Source: Streptomyces spirodelae (GTDB lineage Bacteria > Actinomycetota > Actinomycetes > Streptomycetales > Streptomycetaceae). Taken from it: 64,000 nt of DNA. How positions within the stretch are numbered: the stretch's first letter is position 1; the number at the start of each line of letters is the position of its first letter. Shown in pieces: positions 42,071 through 50,558 of the stretch. The notes under the pieces are model-generated. The model made no database searches. It saw only the letters and a list, made by a program, of their open reading frames with translations, and was not told where the DNA came from. A program made the translations under genes and the position numbers. Where the stretch lies: NCBI RefSeq assembly GCF_017676385.1, contig NZ_JAFFZN010000003.1, positions 310,001-374,000 on the forward strand. The letters run 5' to 3'.

Positions 42071-43170
42071 GCCCGCACCTCCCGGCTGCCGGTGCTGTAC
42101 GACTGCTGCGCGGTCCGCGCGCCGTGGGAGCCGGGTGCGCCGCGGGTGCGCGGGGCGCTCCGGATATCCGGCGCGCCCCTCTCGGGTACGGGCCGCAGCC
42201 GGCCGCGTGCCCAGTGGAAGGTGGCGGCGGGCGGGATCAGGGGGCTGGTCAGCAGCATGGTGAGGCTCTCGTCCAGGGTGCGCGGCCCCGGGCGCAGCCG
42301 GGCGCGGAGGAACTCGCCGGTTCCCAGCAGCCACAGCCCGCCCAGGACGGCCGCCGTACGACGGTGTCCGGCGGCCAGCCCGGCGAGTGCCGCGCCGGCG
42401 GCCGCTGTGACCGCCGCATGGCGCGGCAGCCGGCCGCGGTCGGCTGCGGCTCGCAGCCACCACCCTGGGCCGTGGAGACGGTTCATCAGCACGTCGTCGG
42501 CGTTGCCCCGTTGGGCGCGTACCGAGACCCAGCGGTCGGCCGGGCGTACCGGGTGCACCGTGTGGCGCTCGCCCTCCACCAGCCGCCACCCGGCGTCCAG
42601 GAGCCGCAGCGCCAGGTCGGCGTCCTCACGGAAGGCGCGGCGGAAGCGTTCGTCGAATCCGCCGACGGCCTCCAGCGCCGCCCGCCGGTAGGCCATGTCG
42701 GCGGTGATCCAGCGCGCTTCGGCCAGCCCCGCCGTGTTGCGCTCCCAGTCGGTGGGCGCCCGGTGCTCGGGCAGGGGCACGGTGATGCGGCCCTGGCTGC
42801 CCGCCGTGTCCTGTCCGGCGGCCGTCAGGTCGGCGACCAGCCGCTGTGTCCACCGTTCGCCCGGCAGCACGTCGTCGTCCAGGAAGGCGATCCACTCCTC
42901 CTCGACCGTCCGCCAGCCCACGTTCCGCGCGGCGGCGGGCCCGGCGGCCGCGCCCGGCACCACCTCGACGAGCGGGGCCAGTTCCTCGGGCACCTCCACC
43001 GGGAGCGGGCCGCACTCGCGGGCCGGACGGTCGTCCACCAGGACGATCCGGCTCGGCCGCGGCCGCCCCGCCTCGGCCAGCGCCCGCAGCGTCCCGGCCA
43101 GCGAGGGCCTGCCCAGGGTGGGGACGACGACGGCGAACCGCGGCGTGGAGCCGGGGTGCCGGGCGCTCAT
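42067..43170 (-). CDS. Family 2 glycosyltransferase with C-terminal membrane segment
   Basis: Predicted 367 residues; ATG 43170 overlaps the carbamoyltransferase stop. GT-A motifs: FAVVVPTLGRPSLAGTLRAL, IVLVDDRPARECGP, ARNVGWRTVEEEWIAFLDDD (DxD metal site LDDD at about 107) and FRREDADLALRLLDAGWRL-type acceptor region (FREDADLALRLLDAGW). A hydrophobic region around residues 265-300 probably anchors it in the membrane. Sugar donor not evident. Its tail (GAPDIRSAPRTRGAPGSHGA) is low complexity. Confidence 0.88.
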   Translation of the reverse strand: MSARHPGSTPRFAVVVPTLGRPSLAGTLRALAEAGRPRPSRIVLVDDRPARECGPLPVEVPEELAPLVEVVPGAAAGPAAARNVGWRTVEEEWIAFLDDDVLPGERWTQRLVADLTAAGQDTAGSQGRITVPLPEHRAPTDWERNTAGLAEARWITADMAYRRAALEAVGGFDERFRRAFREDADLALRLLDAGWRLVEGERHTVHPVRPADRWVSVRAQRGNADDVLMNRLHGPGWWLRAAADRGRLPRHAAVTAAAGAALAGLAAGHRRTAAVLGGLWLLGTGEFLRARLRPGPRTLDESLTMLLTSPLIPPAATFHWARGRLRPVPERGAPDIRSAPRTRGAPGSHGARTAQQSYSTGSREVRA

Positions 43171-44888
43171 GTGGGCTCCCCTCGCACGGCGTCCAGCGCT
43201 TCGGGGCGCGGTGTCCTCCCGGGGCGTTTGATGGCGAACTCTTCCGGCTGCTGGAAGAAGCCGGCCCGCCGTACCACGTACGGGCCGATGGCGAGCAGGT
43301 CGACCGGGGAGGAGCCGAAGCACTCCAGCGCGTCGCGCGGATCGTCCACCATCGGCCGTCCCGCCGTGTTCAGGCTGGTGTTGACGACGACCGGCAGCCC
43401 GGTGCGCCGCTCGAACGCCGCAAGCATCCGGGCGACCAGCGGCTCGCGTTCGCGGTCGACGGTCTGGATGCGCGCCGTGCCGTCGGTGTGCACCACGGCG
43501 GGGATGCGCTCCAGCCAGGCGGCCCGCACGTCGTGGACGAAGAGCATGTAGGGGCTCGGCAGCGGTCCCTCGAAGATCTCCGGTGCGCGCTCCTGGAGGA
43601 CCATCGGCGCCACCGGACGGAACTGCTCACGGCCCTTCACATCGTTGAGGCGCTCCAGGTTGGCGGCCCGTCCGGGGTGGGCCAGCAGCGAGCGGTGGCC
43701 CAGGGCGCGCGGCCCGTACTCCGAGCGCCCCTGGAACCAGGCGACGATCGCGTCGTCGGCGAGTGCCTGCGCCACCGTCTCGGCCACGTCGTCGGGCCGC
43801 TCGATGGGCACCCCGGCCGTGGTGAGCCACTCGCGCAACTCGGCGTCATCCCACTGCCGCCCCAGGTCGGCGCCGGGCATCGGCTCGGTCGCGTCCCCGC
43901 CCCGGGAGGCCAGCGCCAGCGCGCCGCCCAGTGCCGTACCGGCGTCCCCGGCAGCGGGCTGCACCCATACGCGGGAGAAGGGCCCCTCTGTGGCGAGACG
44001 GGAGTTGGCCACACAGTTGAGCGCCACGCCGCCCGCCATGGTGAGCAGCTCGTCGTGCGTTTGGCCGTGCAGCCACCGGACCATGTCCAGCAGCGTGTCC
44101 TCCAGGCACCGCTGGGCGCCGGCCGCCAGATCGGCGTGCTCCTGCGACCAGCCCCGGCCGGGCCGGGCCGCCGGTGCGAAGCTCTCCCAGGGCACGTCCT
44201 TGGCGACGAAGCCGCCGTCCCCGGTGGAGTGCACGTACCTGGCCAGCTCGGCGGCCATCCGCGGGCGCCCGTAGGAGGCCAGTGCCATCACCTTGTACTC
44301 GTCGCTGGAGCGCAGGAACCCCAGATGCTCGGTCAGCTCCTCGTAGACGAGGCCCAGCGAGTGCGGCAACTGCTGGCTGTGCAGCGGCTCGACGGCGGTG
44401 CCGCGGCGCCGGGCCGCCAGATGGGACGTCGACTCCCCGCGCCCGTCCACCACCAGCACCGAGGACCGCTCCGCCTGCGGCGCGGCGAACGCGCTGGAGG
44501 CCGCGTGTGCCATGTGGTGCGGGACGAACTGCACCTTCTCCCGCTCCAGCCCCGGCAACGCGTCACACAGGAAGGACGGCGCCTCGCGTGCGTAGGTCAG
44601 CCGCAGCGGGTCCCACGGGTCGTCCAGGCCCATGTCGACGGCGGGCTTGGCCAGGTCCGGGTCGAAGGAGTAGGCGACCGCGTCCAGGTCCTGGGGCCGC
44701 AGCCCGGCCTCGGCCAGGCACCACGCCGCGGACCTGTACGGGAGCTCCCAGGCGGCGAACGGCACCGGCCGCTTGCCGTGCTTACGGCGGGAGAACCGTT
44801 CCTCCTCCGCCGCTGCGACCGTGTGTCCGTCGATGACGAGCGCGGCTGCCGGGTCGTGGAAGAGGGCGTTGATACCGAGGACGCGCAT
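43167..44888 (-). CDS. Carbamoyltransferase (NodU/CmcH/TobZ family)
   Basis: Predicted 573 residues. The N-terminal Kae1-like part has MRVLGINALFHDPAAALVIDG, FVPHHMAHAASSAFAAP (the metal HxxxH) and VVDGRGESTSHLA. The C-terminal YrdC-like part has GRSEYGPRALGHRSLLAHPG, FRPVAPMVLQERAPE and VNTSLNTAGRPMVDDP. The family adds a carbamoyl group, from carbamoyl phosphate via carbamoyl-AMP, to sugar hydroxyls (Nod factors, antibiotics, O-antigens). Here the acceptor is presumably a sugar of the cluster's glycan. Both active-site halves look intact. Cotranscribed with the GT2 downstream. Confidence 0.93.
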   Translation of the reverse strand: MRVLGINALFHDPAAALVIDGHTVAAAEEERFSRRKHGKRPVPFAAWELPYRSAAWCLAEAGLRPQDLDAVAYSFDPDLAKPAVDMGLDDPWDPLRLTYAREAPSFLCDALPGLEREKVQFVPHHMAHAASSAFAAPQAERSSVLVVDGRGESTSHLAARRRGTAVEPLHSQQLPHSLGLVYEELTEHLGFLRSSDEYKVMALASYGRPRMAAELARYVHSTGDGGFVAKDVPWESFAPAARPGRGWSQEHADLAAGAQRCLEDTLLDMVRWLHGQTHDELLTMAGGVALNCVANSRLATEGPFSRVWVQPAAGDAGTALGGALALASRGGDATEPMPGADLGRQWDDAELREWLTTAGVPIERPDDVAETVAQALADDAIVAWFQGRSEYGPRALGHRSLLAHPGRAANLERLNDVKGREQFRPVAPMVLQERAPEIFEGPLPSPYMLFVHDVRAAWLERIPAVVHTDGTARIQTVDREREPLVARMLAAFERRTGLPVVVNTSLNTAGRPMVDDPRDALECFGSSPVDLLAIGPYVVRRAGFFQQPEEFAIKRPGRTPRPEALDAVRGEPT

Positions 44889-44947
44889 GGTCTGCCTTTC
44901 GCCGGGGGGAGCCGGAGCGGGCCGGGGGGCGGGGGAGGGCCCGCGGG

Positions 44948-45934
44948 TCAGCCGCCGGTGCGCGGGTGGGCGCGGAACCAGCGGATCGTCCTCTCCAGTC
45001 CGTCGCGGGCCGTCACGCGGGGCTCCCACTGGAGCTTTCCGCGGGCCAGGGTGATGTCGGGGCAGCGCACGGCCGGGTCGTCGCTGGGCCGTTCGATGAA
45101 GCGCAGACCGGAGGGTGAGCCGGTCAGCTCGATGACCAGCTCCGCCAGTTCCTGCATGGTGATCTCGTCCGGGTTGCCGATGTTGACGGGCCCCAGCAGC
45201 TCGGAGCCGGCCATGGCCAGGACGCCGCGCACCGTGTCGTCGACGTAGGCCAGGGAGCGGGTCTGCCGCCCGTCGCCGGTCACGGTGAGCTCCTCACCGG
45301 CCAGCGCCTGCCGTACGAAGGTGGGGACGGCCCTCCCGTCGTAGCCGCGCATCCGGGGGCCGTAGGTGTTGAAGAGACGGACGATGCCCACGTTGCTGCC
45401 ATGGGTGCGCGCCTCGGCCGCCGTCAGCGCCTCCCCGAACCGCTTGGCCTCGTCGTACACGCTGCGCGGCCCCACCGGGTTCACATGTCCCCAGTACCGC
45501 TCGCTCTGCGGGTGCTCCTGGGGGTCCCCGTACGCCTCCGAGGTCGAGGCGTGCACGAAGCGCGCCCCGTGCCTGCGGGCCAGCGCCAAGGCGTTCCGGG
45601 TGCCGGAACTCCCCGTCTCCAGCGTGTGCAGGGGCATGCGCAGATAGTCGGCGGGAGAGGCCGGGGAGGCGAAATTCAGCACGAGATCCGGCGGGACGGA
45701 AGAGGGGGAGTCCACCTCGAACGGGTGGTTGATATCGGCTTCCAGCAGCCTGAATCCCGGCTGTCCTGCCAGATGCTCCACATTTTCCCGGCGACCGGTG
45801 CAGAAGTCGTCCACACAGGTGACCTCAGATCCGCTTTCCAGCAGCGCAGTGCACAAATGTGAGCCGAGGAAGCCCGCGCCGCCGGTCACAACGGCATGCC
45901 GGAACTGCGGTATGGCAGCGGTGGGTGAATCCAT
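44948..45934 (-). CDS. UDP-glucuronate decarboxylase-like SDR epimerase
   Basis: Predicted 328 residues; a strong GGAGG site 6 bases before ATG 45934. Extended SDR: VVTGGAGFLGSHLCTALLES (NAD site), FASPASPADYLRMPLHTLET, SVYDEAKRFGEALT (YxxxK), VRLFNTYGPRMRGYDGRAVP, RQTRSLAYVDDTVRGVL and a late CPDITLARGKLQWEP. The ASPASP-Y-P-TL pattern is typical of UDP-xylose synthases (UXS), so I favour UDP-xylose production; a related 4,6-dehydratase or epimerase is possible. First gene of the leftward cluster, so its leader carries the cluster's promoter. Confidence 0.85.
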   Translation of the reverse strand: MDSPTAAIPQFRHAVVTGGAGFLGSHLCTALLESGSEVTCVDDFCTGRRENVEHLAGQPGFRLLEADINHPFEVDSPSSVPPDLVLNFASPASPADYLRMPLHTLETGSSGTRNALALARRHGARFVHASTSEAYGDPQEHPQSERYWGHVNPVGPRSVYDEAKRFGEALTAAEARTHGSNVGIVRLFNTYGPRMRGYDGRAVPTFVRQALAGEELTVTGDGRQTRSLAYVDDTVRGVLAMAGSELLGPVNIGNPDEITMQELAELVIELTGSPSGLRFIERPSDDPAVRCPDITLARGKLQWEPRVTARDGLERTIRWFRAHPRTGG

Positions 45935-46162
45935 GAACCCTCCTACGGTCACGGTCACCGTGCTCTTCGGGCACAGACGATCCCGGGGAAACGGGGGGCT
46001 TTCTCGGGGGGAGGGGAGCGGTTGTTCTGTCTCTTCTCCTGCGCCTTCTGCGCCCGGACTCCCGGCGCGGAATGAGCGGGCGGTTTCGACAACCGGCCTG
46101 TTCGCTCTCTCAGCGTGCGGCGCGCCGGTCGGAGCCGCAACCGAGGAGCTGCCGAGCGCTGC

Positions 46163-46194
46163 TGACCGTGGTCGGGCCCGACCGCCCACGGTCA
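46163..46194. promoter_or_regulatory. Inverted repeat TGACCGTGG/CCACGGTCA
   Basis: Perfect 9-base arms (46163-46171 and 46186-46194). The 14-base spacer itself contains the palindrome TCGGGCCCGA. Candidate operator for the glycan cluster or the MFS gene. Confidence 0.45.
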
Positions 46195-46218
46195 TTACAC
46201 AAGCCGTCACCTGATGTC

Positions 46219-46244
46219 ATTGACCGCTGTGCAGGGAGGTCAAT
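46219..46244. promoter_or_regulatory. Inverted repeat ATTGACC/GGTCAAT with possible promoter
   Basis: Perfect 7-base arms separated by 12 bases, centre 53 bases (about five helical turns) from the centre of the other repeat. It contains TTGACC (-35-like) and is followed by ATTATT. Either a promoter/operator or coincidence. Confidence 0.4.
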
Positions 46245-46497
46245 TATTGACGCACCGTGACCGGCCGCCGGGCTCGGCTCCGTCCTGTGAGCAAGGCAAC
46301 GCGGGCCTTTTCACCCCAGCTCAGCCCGGGTGGAAACGAGCTGTTCGGCGGGTGCGGACCGCACCGGCCGACGAGCCGGCGTAAGCGGTCTGTGAATATG
46401 GCTGAGGGCCACAGGCGCCGAGCCTTTCCGCCTGTTCCCCCCTTCTCGATCTCCGCTCTCCTGCCCCCGCCCCCTGCCTTCCTGCGCGGATTCCCCC

Positions 46498-48111
46498 ATG
46501 CCTTTTCTTCACTCGACTGCCGCCCGCTGGGCCGAGCGTTTCCGACCCCGATCCGCGGCGCCCGCGGGCACGGCGGGCGCCGCGTCCTCCGGTCGCTCCG
46601 GCCGATCCGAGCGCAGCCCGTGGCGTTCCCTGCGCTACCCCAGCATGCGCTGGTGGTCGGCGGCCAACCTCGTCTCCAACGTCGGCACCTGGATGCAGCT
46701 GACGGTGCAGAACCTGCTGGTGCTCCAGCTCACCGGATCCGCCGCCACCACCGGTCTCTCGCTGGCCGTGCAGGCGGCCCCCGGCCTGCTGCTCAGCCTG
46801 GTCGGCGGCAGCCTCGTCGACTCCTGGCCGCGCAAGTTGACCGCCTCGGTCAGCCAGGCGCTGCTCGGCCTGGTCGCCTTCAGCACCGCCGCCTTCGTCG
46901 CCTTCGGCATGCTCACCGTGCCGCTGCTGATGGTGCTCGCGGCCGTCACGGGCTCCATCGCCACGGTGGACAACCCCGCCTGCTCGCTGCTCGGCAACGA
47001 CCTGGTCAAGCGCAAGGACGTGCCGTCGGCCATCGCCCTGGGCTCGGTGGTGCACAGCGCCGGAAGGCTGCTGGGCACGGCCGCGGCCGGTGCCACCGTG
47101 GCCTGGTTCGGCATGGCGTCCGCCTATGTCGTCAACGGGCTGTCGTTCCTCGCGGTCGCCGGGGTGATCCCGTTCCTGAAGCTGGTGCCCAAGGAGGAGC
47201 GCGAGCCGCAGACGGCGCGGGAGCGTCCCGCTCCCGCCCGGGCCGCTGCCTCAGCTTCCGGCTCCGCCTCCGTCGGGAGCAAGCGCGCTCCCGGACGGGG
47301 CGGCAGCCGCGAGGGCCTGGCCTACTTCGTCCGCAACCCGCGTCTGGTGGCTCTTGCCTCCATCACCGGTATCTCCGCGATCTTCGGCCGTAACTACCAG
47401 CTGACCCTGGCCGTCCTGGTGACCGGCCCGCTGGCGGCCGGAGCCGGCTCGTTCTCCACCGTCTCCACCGTCCTGGCGGTCGGCGGCATGGTCGGCGCCG
47501 TGATCGCCGGCTGTCTGCGCAAGCCCTCCGTGCGGCATGTGGCGCTGCTGGCCGCCGCCGGCGCGCTGCTGCAGGCGGTGGCGGGCCTCTCCCCGTCGCT
47601 GGTCTTCCTGATCCTGCTGGTGGCGCCCATGGCCGTCGTGGAGTCGGTCTCCGACACCGCGGGCACCACCGTGCTGCAGACCGAGCCGCCGAGTCATCTG
47701 CGTGGCCGGGTGCTCGGCGTGTGGCGCAGCGCCAGCACCGGCTGGGGCCTGATCGGCCCGCCCCTGCTCGGCCTCCTGATGGAGACCGCGGGCGCCCGGG
47801 GCGGACTGATCGTGGGCGGCCTGGCCATCGTCGTGGTCACCGCCGCCGCGCAACTGGCGCAGCAGCGCCGGGTCCGACTGCCGCGGCTGCGGCCGGCGTA
47901 CGGCACGGCGAACCGCGCGGCGTACGGCACGGCGACGGAGCCCGCGGGCGCTGTGGCCGCGCAGGCGGAGCCGGAGCCGGTCGGCGCCGTGGCCGCGCGG
48001 ACCGAGCCTGCTGGTGGCCCTTCCCTGCAGAAGCTGCAGGTCGTGCCCGCCCCGCGTACGGTGCCGACTGCGGCGGTGGCCGCGCCCGAACCCGAACCCG
48101 CGACCGTCTGA
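46498..48111 (+). CDS. MFS transporter
   Basis: Predicted 537 residues with about 12 membrane helices between residues 50 and 450. SMRWWSAANLVSNVGTWMQL and VGGSLVDSWPRKLTASVSQA (loop 2-3 MFS motif region, here D-x-WPRK) fit the MFS_3/enterobactin-exporter-like group. The first 45 residues are Ser/Arg/Ala-rich and the last 75 are Ala/Pro/Glu-rich with short repeats (EPVGAVAA, AYGTA); both are probably cytoplasmic and disordered. The ATG 46498 lacks a clear ribosome site, so the true start may be downstream. Possibly exports a product of the neighbouring glycan genes, but substrate is unknown. Confidence 0.85.
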   Translation: MPFLHSTAARWAERFRPRSAAPAGTAGAASSGRSGRSERSPWRSLRYPSMRWWSAANLVSNVGTWMQLTVQNLLVLQLTGSAATTGLSLAVQAAPGLLLSLVGGSLVDSWPRKLTASVSQALLGLVAFSTAAFVAFGMLTVPLLMVLAAVTGSIATVDNPACSLLGNDLVKRKDVPSAIALGSVVHSAGRLLGTAAAGATVAWFGMASAYVVNGLSFLAVAGVIPFLKLVPKEEREPQTARERPAPARAAASASGSASVGSKRAPGRGGSREGLAYFVRNPRLVALASITGISAIFGRNYQLTLAVLVTGPLAAGAGSFSTVSTVLAVGGMVGAVIAGCLRKPSVRHVALLAAAGALLQAVAGLSPSLVFLILLVAPMAVVESVSDTAGTTVLQTEPPSHLRGRVLGVWRSASTGWGLIGPPLLGLLMETAGARGGLIVGGLAIVVVTAAAQLAQQRRVRLPRLRPAYGTANRAAYGTATEPAGAVAAQAEPEPVGAVAARTEPAGGPSLQKLQVVPAPRTVPTAAVAAPEPEPATV

Positions 48112-48135
48112 GAGCCGGCGTCGGCTCCGCGTGCG

Positions 48136-48167
48136 GGCCCGGGCTCCGCCACGGCGGAGCCCGGGCC
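48136..48167 (+). terminator. 15-base perfect hairpin after the MFS gene
   Basis: GGCCCGGGCTCCGCC (48136-48150) pairs exactly with 48153-48167 around a 2-base loop, 25 bases after the stop; a very stable terminator. The rest of 48112-48431 holds three CGCGTACGGG copies near 48333-48360 and the GACGAGG site of the next gene. Confidence 0.85.
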
Positions 48168-48431
48168 TCGCTGCGTGCCGGGGCCTGTGTTGCGGGCCAC
48201 ACGGGGGCCTTCCACCATGGAGTGGGCAAGTCGGGCAAAGGGGTACTCGGCCTCATACGGCACACCCGAGCCCGAGAGCTCGGGGGCCGGACCGTGAGCC
48301 GCGCGGCGGGGGCGCGGCGGGGCGGCGCATACGGGCGCGTACGGGCGCGTACGGGCGCGGACCAGCGCACAGGCCCACAGGCCCACAGGCGTGGCAGCAG
48401 ACGAGCGCACAGGCGTGGAAGACGAGGCGCG

Positions 48432-49487
48432 ATGGACCCGGCTCCGACCAGCAGCAGCGCACCGCGCAGCGCGTCCGATGCCGAGCCGGGCCTGTACGAC
48501 AGGCTCGGCGTCGTCATCGCCACCCGTGACCGGCGGGACACCCTCGGCCGCACCCTCGACAAGCTGCTGGCCCTCCCGGAGCGGCCCCGCATCCTGGTGG
48601 CCGACAACGCCTCCACCGACGGGACGCCGGACATGGTGACGCGCTGCTTTCCGGCGGTGCAGTTGCTGCGGCTGCCCGTCAACCGCGGCGCGCTGGCCCG
48701 CAACGAAGGCGTCCGCGCCCTGCACACCCCCTACATCGCCTTCAGCGACGACGACTCCTGGTGGGAGCCGGGCGCGCTGCGCAAGGCGGCCGACCTCCTC
48801 GCGGCCCACCCCCGTACGGGCCTGCTGGCCGCGGGCATCACCGTCGGGCCCGAGGGCCGCCCCGACCCCCTCAACGCCGCACTGGCGACCTCCCCGCTGG
48901 GCGAGGGCGCCCCGCCGCGCAGCCGCAGGGTCCTCGGCTTCCTCGCCTGCGCCGCAGTGGCCCGCAGGCAGGCATACCTGGACGTCGGCGGCTACCACCC
49001 GCTGCTGTTCTTCGGCGCCGAGGAGACCCTGCTGGCCTACGACCTGACGGCAGCGGGCTGGGAGGTCGTCCACCACCCCGATGTCGTCGCCCGGCACGCC
49101 CCGGCGCACGCCCCCACGCAGTCGCCAGGGAACTCCCCGGCGCACACCCCGGCGTACTCCCCGGCCAGTGGCCCGGGCGGGACACCGGCCGACGCGCCCA
49201 GGCCGGGCCGCCAGGCGCTGATCCGCCGTAACGAACTGCTCATCGCCTGGCTGCGCCGGCCGCTGCCGGTGGCGCTGTCCCGGACGGCGGCCCTGTGCGT
49301 GGCCGCGCTGCGGGACGAGCAGGCCCGCAGCGCAGCGCGTGGCCTGCTGCCCCGCCTCCCTGCTGCGCTCCGCCTCCGCCGTCCGCTGCCGCGCGCGGTG
49401 GAGGAGGCCGCCCGCCGGGTGGAGGCGACAGGTATGGAGGAGGCCGTCCCCCAGGCGGAGGGAACAGCGGAGGGAACAGCGGCATGA
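48432..49487 (+). CDS. Family 2 glycosyltransferase with Pro/Ala insertion, C
   Basis: Predicted 351 residues; ATG 48432. GT-A motifs: LGVVIATRDRRDTLGRTLDK, ILVADNASTDGTPDMVTRC, NRGALARNEGVRALHTPYIA and FSDDDSWWEPGALRKAA (DDD metal site). GFLACAAVARRQAYLDVGGY and the FFGAEETLLAYDL region complete the fold. Between residues about 218 and 255 a stretch of HAPAHAP/SPAHTPAYSP type interrupts the fold and is absent from its downstream paralogue. The next gene overlaps by 4 bases. Probably acts with it on the same glycan. Confidence 0.88.
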   Translation: MDPAPTSSSAPRSASDAEPGLYDRLGVVIATRDRRDTLGRTLDKLLALPERPRILVADNASTDGTPDMVTRCFPAVQLLRLPVNRGALARNEGVRALHTPYIAFSDDDSWWEPGALRKAADLLAAHPRTGLLAAGITVGPEGRPDPLNAALATSPLGEGAPPRSRRVLGFLACAAVARRQAYLDVGGYHPLLFFGAEETLLAYDLTAAGWEVVHHPDVVARHAPAHAPTQSPGNSPAHTPAYSPASGPGGTPADAPRPGRQALIRRNELLIAWLRRPLPVALSRTAALCVAALRDEQARSAARGLLPRLPAALRLRRPLPRAVEEAARRVEATGMEEAVPQAEGTAEGTAA

Positions 49488-50452
49488 CGGAGGCGCACGA
49501 GCACCCCACCGAGGCCGCCACCCGCGACCAGGCCGACGGCAGCCGGGCCGGACATGGCCCCGACCCGCGGGTCACGGTCGTCGTCATCACCCGCGACCGC
49601 AAGGACGAACTGCTGCGCACCCTCGACCTGCTCGCGGATCTGCCCGAGCAGCCCCCGGTCATCGTCGTCGACAACGCCTCGACCGACGGCACCGCGGACG
49701 CCGTACGGGCCGCGCATCCGCAGGTGAAGCTGCTGCGCCCGGGCCGCAACACGGGCGCGGTGGGCCGCAATCTCGCCGTACGCCAGGTCACCACCCCGTA
49801 TGTGGCCTTCTGCGACGACGACTCCTGGTGGGAGCCCGGCTCGCTGCGGGCCGCCGCTGACCGGCTGGACGCGCACCCGCGGCTGGCCGGCGTGGTCGCG
49901 CGGATCGTCGTCGAACCGCAAGGCACGGAGGACCCGGTGGTGGCGGAACTGCGCGACTCCCCGGTCGACGGGCCCGACTGGCTGCCCGGCCCAGCGCTTG
50001 GTTCGTTCCTGGCCGCCGCCACCTGTCTGCGGGTCTCCGCTTTCCGCGCGGCGGGCGGTTTCGAGCCGCGGCTGTGGCTCGGCGGCGAGGAGGAACTGCT
50101 CGCCACCGACCTGGCCGTCCAGGGCTGGTGGCTGGCCTTCGCCGAGGAACTGACCGTCCACCACGCGCCCTCCCGGGTACGGGACGCCACGGCCAGGCGG
50201 ACCGACGGGCTGCGCAACACCCTCTGGTACACCTGGCTGCGCCGCCCGCTCCCGGCCGCGCTGCGCCGCACCTGGCACCTGGCCCGTACGGTGCCCCGCG
50301 ACGCGGCCAGCGTCCGCGCCTTCACCAGAGCGGCCGCGGCCCTCCCCTGGGTCCTGGCCCACCGCCGCCCCGTCCCGCCCCCCGTCGAGGCGCGGCTGGC
50401 CACCCTGGAGAGGGCCCAACGAGGCTCGACGGCCCGTCAGTACGTGGGCTGA
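49484..50452 (+). CDS. Family 2 glycosyltransferase, D (paralogue of C)
   Basis: Predicted 322 residues, ATGA-coupled to the preceding gene. VTVVVITRDRKDELLRTLDL, VIVVDNASTDGTADAVRAAH, GRNTGAVGRNLAVRQVTTPY and AFCDDDSWWEPGSLRAAADR show the same GT2 subgroup. The two proteins are clearly tandem duplicates that have diverged. ATCLRVSAFRAAGGFEPRLW and GGEEELLATDLAVQGW give the acceptor-side motifs. The C-terminal 60 residues are helical and basic. Donor and acceptor unknown; the linkage to the MFS gene and the heptose cluster suggests surface glycan synthesis. Confidence 0.88.
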   Translation: MTEAHEHPTEAATRDQADGSRAGHGPDPRVTVVVITRDRKDELLRTLDLLADLPEQPPVIVVDNASTDGTADAVRAAHPQVKLLRPGRNTGAVGRNLAVRQVTTPYVAFCDDDSWWEPGSLRAAADRLDAHPRLAGVVARIVVEPQGTEDPVVAELRDSPVDGPDWLPGPALGSFLAAATCLRVSAFRAAGGFEPRLWLGGEEELLATDLAVQGWWLAFAEELTVHHAPSRVRDATARRTDGLRNTLWYTWLRRPLPAALRRTWHLARTVPRDAASVRAFTRAAAALPWVLAHRRPVPPPVEARLATLERAQRGSTARQYVG

Positions 50453-50501
50453 TCGCGGCACCCGGTAGCTGTGGCGCGCGGAGGATGTGTCTGGTGAGAA
50501 G

Positions 50502-50516
50502 TAGACGATGCGTCTA
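50502..50516 (+). promoter_or_regulatory. Palindrome TAGACG-ATG-CGTCTA upstream of the PLP gene
   Basis: Perfect 6-base arms with a 3-base centre, 42 bases before the GTG start of the PLP enzyme. A likely operator; the regulator encoded at the end of the same operon is the obvious candidate. Confidence 0.6.
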
Positions 50517-50558
50517 AATTTGGTCTCTCCGTAAAGTGGCGAGCCGAGGAGAACCACC

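Larger units (their letters stand above)
45935..46497. other. 563-base divergent intergenic region of the glycan cluster
   Basis: Separates the leftward cluster from the rightward MFS gene and must hold both promoters. It contains two inverted repeats (46163-46194 and 46219-46244). The second includes a TTGACC box that, on the + strand, is followed by AT-rich ATTATT 17 bases on. No coding sequence is supported. Confidence 0.6.

Noticed and set aside
44948..45934. dTDP-glucose 4,6-dehydratase or HldD identity for the SDR
   Set aside because: The ASPASP...TL segment and YDEAKR/CPDI patterns read as UXS-type; HldD has a distinct motif set. Kept open in the evidence but not the main call.
48330..48365. 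CGCGTACGGG triplication as an operator
   Set aside because: Short slippage-type repeat inside a GC-rich leader with no symmetry; no regulator nearby.
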